Assembly: GCA_025358125.1 (NCBI GenBank)
Contig: JANYKS010000023.1
Span: 25,287-89,286, forward strand
Origin: Actinomycetes bacterium
GTDB taxonomy: Bacteria; Actinomycetota; Acidimicrobiia; Acidimicrobiales; Ilumatobacteraceae
DNA length: 64,000 nt
Reading direction: 5' to 3'
Positions 7,896-17,100 of this stretch are shown in pieces. The position numbers were made by a program, and so were the translations under genes. The notes below the pieces were generated by a model. That model was given only the letters and a program-made list of their open reading frames with translations. It was not told where the DNA came from and did not search any database. Numbering within the stretch: position 1 is the stretch's first letter; the number at the start of each line of letters is the position of its first letter.

Positions 7896-8969
7896 TTAGA
7901 TGAAGATGTTGCGGGCGATGCCGGCGTGACAGCCGAGGGTGCCGTCGACCACCTGGGTGACGCCGAGGTCCATCGCCACCGACGACAGCGAGTATGCATC
8001 GTCAGCGCTGAGGCCGAGGTGGGTCTGCATCAGCCAGAGCATCTGCTCGGCCGCCATCGTCATCGCCTCATCGAGGTCGGGGCCGAAGCCATGCGTGTAC
8101 CAGTGGCTGGCGGCCTCCAGCAGTGGAGCAGTGTTGCCGATGCCCTTCAGCACCGACACCTGGATGGTGGCGTCGAGTGATGCCTCGATGGCGGTGCCGC
8201 AGATCTCGCCGTCGCCCTGGGCGAAGTGCGGGTCGCCGACGAACAGGTTGCCGCCGGGGGCGAGCACCGGGTAGCACATCGTGGCTCCGGGCCCGACCCG
8301 CCAGTTGTCGACGTTGCCGCCGAAGACGCCGGGTGGGATCGACGACAGGCGGCCGCTCTCGGCAGGGGCCACGCCCATCACCCCGAAGTGCGGGCGCACC
8401 GGCACACTGACCGCACGGCTGAAGGGTTGACGAGCCGCTGGATCGGGCTCGCTGATCACGCCGGGAAGGTCGTACATCGGCCGCGCGGTGAAGTCGAACG
8501 CGAACCTGGGGTGGGCATGCGCGCAGAAGTCGGGGCCCATCTCGTCGAGCCCGTAGATGGTGATCCGCTCCTTGGCGAAGGTCTTGTAGAGCAGACCCCA
8601 GTTGGCTGCACAGTTAGACCCGTGCGCGAGGCGCGGCTTCATGTCGAGGATGCGCACCACCAGCGTGTCACCGACCTCGGCGCCTTCGACAGCGACGGGC
8701 CCAGTGAGGATGTGCACACCCGGACCACGATCGGCTTCGTCGATTCCGGCCCAGATCGCGCGGATGCCGTCGTCCATCAGCAGATCAGGCGCGTCGCCCG
8801 CGTGATGGGTGATGGCTTCGATCTCGATGATGTCACCGCTGCGCACCGTCAGGCGCGGCGGCTCGTCGCGATCGATGTAACCCCAGTACACGGTCTCCGG
8901 CGTGGCCGGCAGATGGTGACGGGCGCCAGACGCACGCGGGGGCACAGCAGCAGTGATGTCGAGGGGCAT
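7896..8969 (-). CDS. Acetamidase/formamidase family protein
   Basis: This 357-residue protein belongs to the FmdA/AmdA family, which hydrolyses formamide or short amides to ammonia and the acid. Visible family segments include YWGYIDRDEPPRLTVRSGD, the ITHHAGD metal-site-like motif (about residues 50-57), GVHILTGPVAVEGAEVGDTL, RPHFGVMGVAPAE and FVGDPHFAQGDGEICGTAIE. The fold appears complete. The start is marked by TACCTT 6 bases upstream. It shares strand and neighbourhood with a dead formate/nitrite transporter, a dead ABC importer and urease, all of which suggest use of amide or urea nitrogen. Substrate preference cannot be read from the sequence. Confidence 0.9.
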   Translation of the reverse strand: MPLDITAAVPPRASGARHHLPATPETVYWGYIDRDEPPRLTVRSGDIIEIEAITHHAGDAPDLLMDDGIRAIWAGIDEADRGPGVHILTGPVAVEGAEVGDTLVVRILDMKPRLAHGSNCAANWGLLYKTFAKERITIYGLDEMGPDFCAHAHPRFAFDFTARPMYDLPGVISEPDPAARQPFSRAVSVPVRPHFGVMGVAPAESGRLSSIPPGVFGGNVDNWRVGPGATMCYPVLAPGGNLFVGDPHFAQGDGEICGTAIEASLDATIQVSVLKGIGNTAPLLEAASHWYTHGFGPDLDEAMTMAAEQMLWLMQTHLGLSADDAYSLSSVAMDLGVTQVVDGTLGCHAGIARNIFI

Positions 8970-8975
8970 CGCGTC

Positions 8976-8981
8976 AAGGTA
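8976..8981 (-). promoter_or_regulatory. -10 hexamer TACCTT, leaderless start of the formamidase gene
   Basis: On the minus strand TACCTT, six bases (GACGCG), then ATG at 8969. No Shine-Dalgarno is present. Confidence 0.5.
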
Positions 8982-9006
8982 GAAGGATCATGTGAACGTG
9001 GTGTTT

Positions 9007-9882
9007 CTACGTGTTTCGATCTGGAGAACGTGACTCATCGGATGGGCGGAGGTAGTCAAACCAGTAGGTGAGTCCGACGAGCAGCCCGCCACCGACGATG
9101 TTGCCGAGCGTGACCGGGGCCGGTTTGCGGGTGATGAACCGCGATCAGGTGATGGCTCTGTACTGATCTGCCGTCGTCGAGCTGTCGTTCCAGAAGCTCT
9201 GCCGAGCGAACAGCCGATGGAACAACGCCACCGGGACGAAGTAGAGGTTGGCGATGCTGTGCTCGAATCCAGCGGCGACGAAGGCCGCGACCGGTGGCAC
9301 GACGGCGACGACCTTGTCGGTGACCGACCGCGCCGACATCGACATCCACACGGCGAGGCAGACCAAGGCGTTGGCGAGGATGCCCGAGACGAACGCATCG
9401 GGGACAGCCAGCGCTGTCTTGGCGCTCGCAATGTCCAGCGCACGCAGACCAACCGACCCATCGCCCGCCTCGAGCCGCCTGGACAGCACCACCAGCAACG
9501 CTGTCCCCACCGCGCCGACGACGTTGCCGGCGTACACGATGACCCAGTTCCGCAGCAGCCGCGTCACACGTACCCGACGACTGGCGAAGGCGATGACGAG
9601 GGTGTTGCCGGCGAACAACTCGGCACCGCCGACCACCACCAGGATGAGGCCGAGCGCGAACACGGTGCCGCCGAGCAGCCGACTGACGCCCGGCGCGAGA
9701 CCGCCGCCGGCGGTCACGACCGTGGAGAACAGCGCGCCAAGAGCGATGAAGGCCCCCGCCAGTACGGCGAGGGCGAACAGCCGGAGAAACTCCATGTCGG
9801 TCTTGGCAACCCCGAGATCCACTGCCTTTCGGGCAATCGCAGCGGGCACCAAGGCGTCGAGACTTGCGTTCGGGGATTCCAT
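9007..9882 (-). pseudogene. Formate/nitrite transporter interrupted by an in-frame TGA
   Basis: This is a member of the FNT pentameric channel family (FocA/NirC). The first 245 codons read through five predicted membrane helices, including LFAGNTLVIAFASRRV and FEHSIANLYFVPVALFH. A TGA at 9145-9147 then stops the frame. The same frame continues after it as SRFITRKPAPVTLGNIVGGG then LLVGLTYWFDYLRP to a TAG at 9007, which is the sixth helix of the family with its LGNIVGG motif. Relatives commonly have Trp just before this segment, so TGG to TGA is the simplest explanation. A channel without helix six is unlikely to work. Confidence 0.8.
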
Positions 9883-9945
9883 GCATGTGATCGTGTCCGC
9901 ATCGGCGATCAGCCGGAAGGGACCTGCGTCACAAGCTGCGAGACG

Positions 9946-10458
9946 TCAGAACTCGATCATGATCTTGCCGAAGAAGTTGCCGTGCTGCATTGCCCGCCGC
10001 GCATCGAGCAGTCGCTCGAACGGCCACACGCTGTCGACCACCGGCTGCGAGCTGCCAGCAGCAGCCATCGCCGCCAGCATCAGTGGGAAGTCAGCGGCTT
10101 GATAGCCGCCGGCGCCGATCAGCGAACGACCCCAGTGGTACACATCAGTCAGCGACAGCATGGCCTCGTTGCCGGTGGTGGTGCCGCAGAACACCATCCG
10201 CCGGCCGATCGCCAGCGAGGCGATCGATTAGCGGAACAGCGCCGGGCCGACGTGGAGCCGATGGTGCGCAGGTTCTCGCAGTACGGGGCGAGTCCTTTGG
10301 CGCAGCGCTCGCACACACCGCAGGCGCTCACCGGATCGACCAGCACCCGGGCTCCGAGCGGCGGCCCCGCCGTGGGCGCCAGATCATCGGCGCGCGCACC
10401 ACCACACCGGACACATCCATCCCGGCGATGTGCGGCAAACCGCGCTGGACGAATGCTC
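9946..10458 (-). pseudogene. Zinc-type alcohol dehydrogenase remnant with deletions and frameshifts
   Basis: Pieces of an MDR alcohol dehydrogenase are spread over three minus-strand frames. They are QRGLPHIAGMDVSGVVV, then ARVLVDPVSACGVCERCAKG and LAPYCENLRTIGST (the structural-zinc cysteine cluster), then GRRMVFCGTTTGNEAMLSLT to the C-terminus GNFFGKIMIEF at 9946. The N-terminal catalytic part and the GxGxxG cofactor-binding segment are missing. At least two frame changes occur near 10390 and 10215. Its truncated 5' end abuts the stop of the ABC chimera, so one deletion may have joined them. Confidence 0.75.
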
Positions 10459-11229
10459 TCAACTGGCGGGCCAGATGACCTTGCCGTCGGCGCCGTACAG
10501 CGACTTGGCGAGTGCCGCGTCGTAGTACTTTGCGTCGGTCGGTGCTCCGTCGGGCCACACGCCCGCTGCCACATACGCGGCGTACTCGTTGTCGAACACG
10601 GCGGGATCGATCAGACCGACCGGCTAGCCCGTTGGGGTGCTCTCCTGCACGACCGCGAGCTCAGCCTTCCAGCGGAACAACTCGCCCTGCTCGGTGAGGT
10701 AGTTCTGGTTGCCGGCCGCATCGATGGCCTTGACCGAGATCGCAACAGCGCCTGCGGGATCAGCGATGGCGTCTTCCATGCCGTGCAGCGCGGCGCGGGT
10801 GAAGTCCTCCACCGCAGTGGGGTGCTCGGCCGCGAACGACTTCGAGGTGTAGATCAGACCGAAGCTGAGTGGAAGCACGGCGCGCTCGATGAAGCGAGAG
10901 TGGGCAATGACCGTGGCCGCGACCAGGGCGAGGACGAACGCAATCGCGAACCCGAGGAAGGCCTCCCACATGGTGGTGCGCGCGTTGCGGATGTAGAACG
11001 ACTTGTCACCGTTGATGCTGGACAGGATGTCCGATGGCCGCGGCAGGACGTACTTCTTGATGTCGAACACCTTCACCCCGAACTGCCAGATCAGGAAGAA
11101 CGCGACCACGCCGATGACCGGCGCCGCGATGGCCATGATCCGTCGGCCGTTCGAGCGCGGTGCCGCGGGATCTGGCCCGGCATCTGGGCCGGCATCGGAC
11201 GAGAAAGTGGCGGCGCCGAGCGATGCCAT
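10459..11229 (-). pseudogene. Deletion chimera: ABC permease N-terminus fused to a substrate-binding protein C-terminus
   Basis: The first ~115 codons from the ATG at 11229 are an SsuC/TauC-type permease (VLPRPSDILSSINGDK, TTMWEAFLGFAIAFVLALVA, IERAVLPL). In the same frame the product then becomes an NMT1/THI5-type binding protein C-terminus: FGLIYTSKSFAAEHPTAVED, RAALHGMEDAIADPAGAVAI and so on. An internal TAG at 10624-10626 interrupts it, and the frame continues PVGLIDPAVFDNEYAAYVAA to YGADGKVIWPAS and a TGA at 10459. The permease C-terminus with its EAA loop and the binding protein N-terminus with its lipobox are both gone. This is a non-functional fusion left by a large deletion. Confidence 0.8.
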
Positions 11230-11249
11230 GCGAGGGATGTCGCCGACGC

Positions 11250-12035
11250 TCAGCGCTCGTGATGTGCTCTCAGATCGGCGCGCAGCACTCGGACGATCTC
11301 GTGGAACTCGGCCGAGTCCTCCATCTCCGGTGTGCGCGGTCGGGCGAGTGCGACCTCGCGCTCGCTGGCGATGCGACCCGGGCGGGCGGCCATCACCACG
11401 ACTCGATCCGACAAGATCGCCGCTTCCGTCACGGAATGCGTGACGAACACGACGGTGGAGTTGATCCGGCCCCACAGCTCGAGCAGCAGGTAGCGCATGT
11501 CGGCGCGCGTGATCTCGTCGAGCGCCGCGAATGGTTCATCCATCAACAGGATCGGCGCGCCGAGCGCGAACGCGCGCACCAGCGAGGCCCGCTGCTGCAT
11601 GCCGCCCGACAGCTCGTGCGGGTAGGCCCTGGCAAAGGCCGACAGCCCGACGGCCGAGAGCAGGCCATCGATCTCGTCGTCGCTCGTCACCGGGTGGGTG
11701 GCGGCCCCGCGGTGCAGCCTGGTGAGGAAGCGAACGTTCTGGGCAACGGTCCGCCACGGCACCAACGCAGAGACTGCGGGACTAGGCCGTACTGCTTCGC
11801 GGCGCGGGCCGTGTTCGGCGTCGGGCCCGTTGACGGTCACGGTAGCTGTCGACGACTCGTGCAGGCCGTCGATGATGCGCAGCAGAGTGGACTTGCCGCA
11901 GCCGCTGGGACCGAGCAGGCTGACGAACTCGCCGCGCCGGATGTCGAGATCCACGTGCTCCAGCGCCTGGACCCGGCGGCCCCGCTGGTGGAACGTCTTG
12001 GTCACGTCGCGCACGGAGACGAGTGAGTCGGACAT
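11250..12035 (-). CDS. ABC importer ATP-binding protein (SsuB/TauB type), Q-loop scrambled
   Basis: This 261-residue open frame has Walker A GPSGCGKST, signature LSGGMQQR, Walker B ILLMDEP and the H-loop TH, as in nitrate/sulfonate/pyrimidine-type importer ATPases. Its permease and binding-protein partners are destroyed just downstream. Between GPRR and LVPWRTV the protein reads EAVRPSPAVSA. The neighbouring frame over the same bases reads AKQYGLVPQSP, the expected Q-loop with its catalytic Gln. Two compensating indels (about 11805 and 11770) therefore replaced the Q-loop while keeping the frame open. Function is probably lost. The start ATG 12035 is chosen at MSDSLVSVRDV. Confidence 0.75.
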   Translation of the reverse strand: MSDSLVSVRDVTKTFHQRGRRVQALEHVDLDIRRGEFVSLLGPSGCGKSTLLRIIDGLHESSTATVTVNGPDAEHGPRREAVRPSPAVSALVPWRTVAQNVRFLTRLHRGAATHPVTSDDEIDGLLSAVGLSAFARAYPHELSGGMQQRASLVRAFALGAPILLMDEPFAALDEITRADMRYLLLELWGRINSTVVFVTHSVTEAAILSDRVVVMAARPGRIASEREVALARPRTPEMEDSAEFHEIVRVLRADLRAHHER

Positions 12036-12060
12036 CGCTATGGGTTCTATCAATGAATTC

Positions 12061-12819
12061 TCACGTCGGGGTCTCGGGTTCGTCAATTGCGCAGCTGCCC
12101 ATACCGAGGTCGGCGAGCGCTCGGCGGGCGACGTCCAGCGAATCCGCGAGGGCGATCCACGCCGTACACGTGGGCGAGATCGGGTAGCGGACAACTCGGT
12201 GATCGGATTCGATCACAGCCGCCGATGTTCGGGCGGGTCGGCCGATCAGGACACCGGTCACAGCGATCCGACCGCTTCCGTGGCGCCCTGTGCCGGCCGT
12301 TGCTGGACCGAACGCCACCGTGTGGTGCAGCACGGGAGACCCACCGACCGTGATCCGCTGTTGCATGGTCAGTCGCCCGCCGGCCTCGTCGTGGCGGCCG
12401 AGCACCACCTCATCCACCCAGCGCACGGTCGCCGAATCGTCGGCGATCTGCACGGTGGTGATCTGGGTGTGATCGCTGCCCATCACCGACACCAGCGGCT
12501 CTGGCCACCAGTCCAGCGTTGCCCCACCGGCGACCTCGGCGGTGACAGAGGCGCGAGACGCTGACGCGCAGCACGTGCCCGGTTGCACCAGCGTGGCCGC
12601 CACCGAGCGCATCGCGAGCGCGGCACCCGGGCCGACGGCCACCGACAGATCGAGCCGGTCGCCGCCCAGAGGGCCGGCCGCGCCGCCTACCAGATGCACC
12701 TGCAGGCGCCTGCCGGCTTCGGTAACGCGCATGAGCAGTGGCGCTTCGCCGCGCAATGTGCTCGGCACGGTGTGGCCGCGCCCGTCGAGGCCCACCACCA
12801 GGCGCGCGGCTGCATCCAT
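12061..12819 (-). CDS. ureD: Urease accessory protein UreD
   Basis: UreD (UreH) is the scaffold that binds apo-urease with UreF and UreG during nickel insertion. The 252-residue product has family features: LVVGLDGRGHTVPSTLRGEA, MRVTEAGRRLQVHLVGGAAG then PLGGDRLDLSVAVGPGA, and a DWWPEPLV...VRWVDEVVLGRHDEAGG core. The start is taken at 12819, where the ATG overlaps the ureG stop. A longer frame begins 11 codons earlier inside ureG. It is the last gene of the urease operon, and the ABC ATPase starts 25 bases further on. Confidence 0.88.
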   Translation of the reverse strand: MDAAARLVVGLDGRGHTVPSTLRGEAPLLMRVTEAGRRLQVHLVGGAAGPLGGDRLDLSVAVGPGAALAMRSVAATLVQPGTCCASASRASVTAEVAGGATLDWWPEPLVSVMGSDHTQITTVQIADDSATVRWVDEVVLGRHDEAGGRLTMQQRITVGGSPVLHHTVAFGPATAGTGRHGSGRIAVTGVLIGRPARTSAAVIESDHRVVRYPISPTCTAWIALADSLDVARRALADLGMGSCAIDEPETPT

Positions 12820-13523
12820 CAGCGCCAGGCGGCGAGCCGGGCAAGCACCCACTCGGCCACCGCGGTGGCGCCGTCGGGCTGGACCAATGACGTGAACGCG
12901 ATCGGCAGTTCGCCACGCCGGGCGCGTGCATCGCGATCCATCACACTGAGATCGGCGTGTACGAGGGGTGCGAGATCGGTCTTGTTGATCACCAGCAGAT
13001 CGGCCGTGGTCACGCCGGGTCCGCCCTTGCGCGGCACCTTGTCGCCACCCGCGACATCGATGACGAACACCTGTTGATCGACGAGGGCCCGGGAGAAGAT
13101 CGCGGTGAGGTTGTCGCCACCGCTCTCCAGCAGGCTGAGCTCCACGCCCGGGTGCGCTGCCTCGAGCTGCTCGAGCGCGTCGAGGTTGGCCGAGATGTCA
13201 TCGCGGATCGCGGTGTGCGGACAGGCCCCGGTCTCCACGGCCACGATGCGGTCGTCGGCCAGCACAGCCATCCGCCGCAAGGCCTCGGCATCTTCGGTAG
13301 TGAAGATGTCGTTGGTGACCACCACCATCGAGACCCGCTCGGCGAGCAGGCGGCAGAGTGCAGCCACCAGCGCCATCTTGCCGCTGCCGACCGGCCCGCC
13401 GATGCCGATTCGCAACGGCCGGCCGCGCGGATCGGCGGGCGTCTCGAGATGTTCGTGGTCGTGATGATGGTGATGCTGGTGCCCGCCGAGATCGGTGGAC
13501 GATGGTTGGTGATCAGGAGGCAA
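12819..13523 (-). CDS. ureG: Urease accessory GTPase UreG with an altered P-loop
   Basis: UreG delivers nickel to urease at the cost of GTP. The 234-residue product opens with a His-rich metal-binding run, [15 protein letters not shown], followed by the SIMIBI GTPase core: [41 protein letters not shown] and VINKTDLAP. The P-loop reads [12 protein letters not shown]. UreG normally has GSGKT, whose Thr coordinates magnesium, and a single C to T change would turn that Thr into Met. Everything else looks intact. The ATG at 13523 overlaps the ureF stop region by 11 bases. Activity is doubtful unless another residue compensates. Confidence 0.93.
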   Translation of the reverse strand: MPPDHQPSSTDLGGHQHHHHHDHEHLETPADPRGRPLRIGIGGPVGSGKMALVAALCRLLAERVSMVVVTNDIFTTEDAEALRRMAVLADDRIVAVETGACPHTAIRDDISANLDALEQLEAAHPGVELSLLESGGDNLTAIFSRALVDQQVFVIDVAGGDKVPRKGGPGVTTADLLVINKTDLAPLVHADLSVMDRDARARRGELPIAFTSLVQPDGATAVAEWVLARLAAWR

Positions 13524-14202
13524 AGAGCCTCACCTCCCAGGTGCTGTGGTGCTCGGCGAGCACGTCGTTGAGGAGTGCGACATCGGCCGGCAGTTCTGCC
13601 GGATCGACGTCGGCGGTGGTGGCCGCGAGCGCGGCCAGGCGTTCCAGTTCCGGAACGAGAGCGGCCCCGAATGCGGCGATCTCGAACGGGTCGAGCCCGA
13701 GCAGGCGCACCCCGGCCGAGGTCAGCGAGCCAACCAGGTGGTGCAGCTCGCACAGCGCGGCTTCGGCGGCTGCGCAGCCGGCTGCCGCGGCGATGATGCC
13801 CATCACGATCGGCTGCGGGATCGAGGTGCCGAGAGCGGCCACTGCTTCCTCGGCGCGCGCTGACGGAAAGGCCCGCTGTCCGCCGCGCAACAGCTGCCGG
13901 CCAAGGGTTCGGCTGGCCGTGCGCAGGCGCGGCGACCCGGTGCGGGCCAGGTACTCGGCCTCCAACTGCGACCACGGCACGATGCCGTCACCGGCGCAGC
14001 GAGCGCATACCGCTGCTGCGAACGCTGCATCGACGAGACCGTTGGTCTGCAGCCGGCCGAGCACGAACTCGCGCAGCGATGCCTGATCGTTGATGTCACC
14101 GACGCCCACCGCTGGCTCGGCACCCGCTGAGTGGGCGTGCCCGCCCGATGGGAAGCGGCCGTCGGCCAACAACAGCAGCGCTGCATTCATGCCCGTGGCC
14201 AT
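13513..14202 (-). CDS. ureF: Urease accessory protein UreF
   Basis: UreF gates GTP hydrolysis by UreG in the UreDFG complex. The 229-residue helical protein shows the N-terminal [20 protein letters not shown] motif (UreF normally has [17 protein letters not shown] or similar), [20 protein letters not shown] and a C-terminal [13 protein letters not shown]. The start at 14202 overlaps the ureC stop (TGATG). The much longer open frame in this register is a shadow across ureC. Confidence 0.9.
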   Translation of the reverse strand: MATGMNAALLLLADGRFPSGGHAHSAGAEPAVGVGDINDQASLREFVLGRLQTNGLVDAAFAAAVCARCAGDGIVPWSQLEAEYLARTGSPRLRTASRTLGRQLLRGGQRAFPSARAEEAVAALGTSIPQPIVMGIIAAAAGCAAAEAALCELHHLVGSLTSAGVRLLGLDPFEIAAFGAALVPELERLAALAATTADVDPAELPADVALLNDVLAEHHSTWEVRLFAS

Positions 14203-15926
14203 CAGAACAAGAAGTAGCGCTGGGCGAGCGGCAGCTCGGTGGCGGGGTGTTCTTCGATGACCTCTCCATCGATGCGCACCGTGAACGAATCGGGGTCGAC
14301 TGTGATCTGCGGGCGGGCATCGTTCTCGGGCAGATCGTTCTTGGTGAGCGCTCGGGTGTTCTCCACGGCAACGAGCCGGCGGCCGAGACCGAGCCGTTCG
14401 GACAGGCCGTCGTCGAGCGCGGCCTGGGAGACGAATGTGAGGCTCGATGCGGCTGCGACACGCGGGCTCGCACCGAACATCGGCCGCGGGAACACCGGCT
14501 GGGGCGTGGGGATCGAGGCATTGGCATCGCCCATCTGGGCCCAGGCGATCATCCCGCCCTTGAGCACGGCATGGGCGCGCACCCCGAAGAAGCGTGGATC
14601 CCACAGCACCAGATCGGCCAGCTTGCCGATCTCGATCGAGCCGACCTCGCCCTGCAGACCGTGGGCGACCGCCGGACAGATCGTGTACTTGGCCACGTAG
14701 CGACGGGCACGGTAGTTGTCTGCCTCGCCATCGCCGGTGAGCGCGCCGCGGCGATCCTTCATCACGTGCGCGGTCTGCCAGGTGCGCATGATCACCTCGC
14801 CGACGCGGCCCATGGCCTGGGAATCGCTGCCGATGATCGAGATCGCACCCATGTCGTGCAGCACGTCTTCGGCTGCGATGGTGGACGGACGAATCCGGCT
14901 CTCCGCGAACGCGAGGTCCTCGGGCACGCTCGAGTTGAGGTGGTGGCAGACCATCAGCATGTCGAGGTGCTCGGCCAGGGTGTTCACCGTGTGCGGGCGG
15001 GTGGGATTGGTGGACGACGGCAACACGTTGAGGTGCGAGGCAACCGTGATGATGTCCGGCGCGTGGCCGCCACCGGCACCCTCGGTGTGGTACGTGTGAA
15101 TGGCCCGCCCGGCGATGGCCGCCATCGTCGATTCCACGAACCCGGCCTCGTTGAGCGTGTCGGTGTGGATCGCCACCTGCACCCCGGACTGATCGGCCAC
15201 GGTCAAGCAGGCATCGATCACCGCTGGCGTGGTGCCCCAGTCCTCGTGCAGCTTGAAGCCGCCGGCCCCGCCGCGCAACTGCTCCCACATGCCCTCGGCC
15301 GAGACGGTGTTGCCCTTGCCGAGGAGCAGGAAGTTCATCGGCCAGCCATCGAGCGCGTAGTGCATGCGTTCGAGGTACCACGCCCCGGGCGTGACGGTCG
15401 TGGCCTTGGTGCCGTCGGCCGGCCCGGTGCCGCCGCCGACCATCGTGGTGATGCCCGACGCCAGGCCCTCTTCGATGATCTGCGGGCAGATCAGGTGGAC
15501 GTGGTAGTCGATCGCGCCGGCCGTCACGATCTTGCCGTTGCCCGACATGATCTCGGTCGACGGGCCGATCACGAGCGCTGGGTCCACACCGTCCATCGTG
15601 TCCGGGTTGCCCGCCTTGCCGATGCCGACGATGCGGCCATCGCGCACGCCGATGTCGGCTTTGATGATCCCCCAGTGATCGAGGATCACCACGCCGGTGA
15701 TGACGAGATCGGGCGTGCCCGGCTCGGTGGCCGTGCCGGCGCGAGTGCGCGTCGACTGGCCCATCGACTCGCGGATCACCTTGCCGCCGCCGAACACTGC
15801 CTCTTCCCCGCCGAAGCACAGATCGCGCTCGACTTCGATGACAAGGTTGGTGTCGGCCAGGCGCACCCGGTCTCCGGCTGTGGGCCCATAGAGCCGGCGG
15901 TAACGCTGACGATCGATCTCAACCAT
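14202..15926 (-). CDS. ureC: Urease alpha subunit UreC
   Basis: This is the catalytic subunit that hydrolyses urea to ammonia and carbamate in the cytoplasm. The 574-residue length is normal. Nickel ligands and catalytic residues are all visible: HVHLICPQ, the carbamylated Lys in [34 protein letters not shown], the flap His in MVCHHLN and the Asp in GSDSQAMGR. The start is ATG 15926 ([16 protein letters not shown]), which overlaps ureB by 8 bases. Upstream codons in this frame are within ureB and were not used. Confidence 0.97.
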   Translation of the reverse strand: MVEIDRQRYRRLYGPTAGDRVRLADTNLVIEVERDLCFGGEEAVFGGGKVIRESMGQSTRTRAGTATEPGTPDLVITGVVILDHWGIIKADIGVRDGRIVGIGKAGNPDTMDGVDPALVIGPSTEIMSGNGKIVTAGAIDYHVHLICPQIIEEGLASGITTMVGGGTGPADGTKATTVTPGAWYLERMHYALDGWPMNFLLLGKGNTVSAEGMWEQLRGGAGGFKLHEDWGTTPAVIDACLTVADQSGVQVAIHTDTLNEAGFVESTMAAIAGRAIHTYHTEGAGGGHAPDIITVASHLNVLPSSTNPTRPHTVNTLAEHLDMLMVCHHLNSSVPEDLAFAESRIRPSTIAAEDVLHDMGAISIIGSDSQAMGRVGEVIMRTWQTAHVMKDRRGALTGDGEADNYRARRYVAKYTICPAVAHGLQGEVGSIEIGKLADLVLWDPRFFGVRAHAVLKGGMIAWAQMGDANASIPTPQPVFPRPMFGASPRVAAASSLTFVSQAALDDGLSERLGLGRRLVAVENTRALTKNDLPENDARPQITVDPDSFTVRIDGEVIEEHPATELPLAQRYFLF

Positions 15927-16263
15927 GATCGTCCCCCACCCGGTCCAGTGGCCCGGCGACCTGGTTGCGCAGGCCGGCCACGATTCTCGCCCCACGCAGC
16001 GGGATGAGATCCACGGTCCGGCCGATGCCCGGCTCGAAGCGCACCGAGGTGCCGGCCGGGATGTCGAGACGCCGGCCGTACGCAGCATCGCGATCGAATG
16101 ACAGCCCGGGGTTGGCCTCGGCGAAGTGGTAGTGCGAGCCCACCTGGATCGGGCGGTCGGCGGTGTTCATCACGGCCACCTGCACGGCGACCGCCCCGGC
16201 GTTGAGCACGAGCGTGCCCACCGGGCCGAAGATATCGCCCGGGATCATCGGATCGGCCTTCAT
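15919..16263 (-). CDS. ureB: Urease beta subunit UreB
   Basis: This is a structural subunit of the urease trimer unit. The 114-residue protein has the family signature [37 protein letters not shown] and [24 protein letters not shown]-type segments. It starts with an ATGA overlap with ureA (16260-16263) and overlaps ureC at its end. ureA, ureB and ureC are separate genes here, as in most actinomycetes. Confidence 0.95.
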   Translation of the reverse strand: MKADPMIPGDIFGPVGTLVLNAGAVAVQVAVMNTADRPIQVGSHYHFAEANPGLSFDRDAAYGRRLDIPAGTSVRFEPGIGRTVDLIPLRGARIVAGLRNQVAGPLDRVGDDHG

Positions 16264-16562
16264 CGGATCGGCTGGTGCAGCGTGACCAGCTTGGTGCCGT
16301 CGGGGAAGGTTGCTTCGATCTGCACCTCGTCGATCAGTTCGGCAACGCCATCCATCACATCGGCCCGGGTCAGCACTCGAGTACCGGCATCCATCAAGTC
16401 CACCACGGTGCGACCGTCACGGGCAGCCTCGTACACCCACGAGGTCAGGATGGCGACCGCTTCGGGGTGGTTCAGGCGGAGGCCGCGGGCCTGGCGGGCC
16501 AGCGCGACCTGGGCCGCAACGTGCACGAGCAGACGCTCTTGTTCATGCGGGGAGAGCAGCAT
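16260..16562 (-). CDS. ureA: Urease gamma subunit UreA
   Basis: This first gene of the urease operon encodes 100 residues beginning [20 protein letters not shown] and containing [25 protein letters not shown] and [35 protein letters not shown], all typical of UreA. The ATG lies 6 bases after TATGAT, a near-perfect -10, so the operon is probably transcribed leaderless from here. The order is ureA-B-C-F-G-D. No ureE or nickel transporter is present. Confidence 0.95.
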   Translation of the reverse strand: MLLSPHEQERLLVHVAAQVALARQARGLRLNHPEAVAILTSWVYEAARDGRTVVDLMDAGTRVLTRADVMDGVAELIDEVQIEATFPDGTKLVTLHQPIR

Positions 16563-16568
16563 GCTGCG

Positions 16569-16574
16569 ATCATA
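16569..16574 (-). promoter_or_regulatory. -10 hexamer TATGAT of the urease operon
   Basis: On the minus strand TATGAT is followed by CGCAGC (6 bases) and the ureA ATG. It is the best -10 match among the leaderless starts in this window. Confidence 0.6.
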
Positions 16575-16580
16575 CGAGTG

Positions 16581-17100
16581 TCATGTTTCAGCCCTGTTTC
16601 CTGATTCCGGCCGCCCAGATTCCACCTGTTCCGGCCGGGCCGCCTGGGTCAGCGCGACAAGACCGAGTGCGGCGCCGAGAATGCACACCGTTCGCCAGCC
16701 TCTGTGGTCGTAGGCGAACGCGCCACCGGCCGAACCCAGTGCCCCGCCGATGAAGTAGGTCGTCATGTAGACCCCGTTGATCCGGCTGCGTGCCCCGGGG
16801 ACGAGCTCGTAGAGGGTGCTCTGGTTGAGCACCTGCACGCCCTGCACGCCGACGTCGAGCACGAGCACCCCGACGATGGCCAGGACGATCGAGCTGCGCC
16901 CCAACCAGAGGATGCCGAACGATCCGGCGATCGATGCCGCCGCGCCGATGCGCTCGATGCGGGCCAGGCCGCGATCAGATAACCGTCCGGCGACGCTTGC
17001 GCAGAGCGCACCTGCCGCGCCCGCCAGGCCGAGCAGCCCGATCGCCGAATCGCCGTACCGGAACGGCGCATCGCTCAGCAGGAACGCGACGGGGAACGCC
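16581..17100 (-). pseudogene. MFS transporter, C-terminal half only
   Basis: The minus-strand frame from about 17100 to 16581 encodes roughly 170 residues of a major-facilitator transporter. It reads FLLSDAPFRYGDSAIGLLGL, the AGRLSDRGLARIERIGAAAS loop typical between MFS helices 8 and 9, VGVQGVQVLNQSTLYELVPG and INGVYMTTYFIGGALGSAGG, with a charged C-terminus. Helices 1-6 are absent. The frame is instead fused without a stop to a DUF6788-like fragment, so the product would start with foreign sequence. It is probably dead. Confidence 0.75.

Noticed and set aside
9145..9147. TGA in the formate/nitrite transporter as selenocysteine or Trp recoding
   Set aside because: No selenocysteine insertion hairpin was recognised, the family has no selenocysteine, and TGA is used as a normal stop by many intact genes here.
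9217..11262. A 681-residue plus-strand open frame over the transporter and ABC remnants
   Set aside because: Composition (His/Arg/Gly-rich, no hydrophobic core) is that of an antisense shadow, and the minus strand explains the DNA.
14203..15819. The upstream part of the 768-codon frame that contains ureF
   Set aside because: Only the last 229 codons are UreF; the upstream part is a frame-shifted reading of ureC.
14148..16007. A 619-residue plus-strand open frame opposite ureC
   Set aside because: Shadow of ureC, which has all urease active-site motifs on the other strand.
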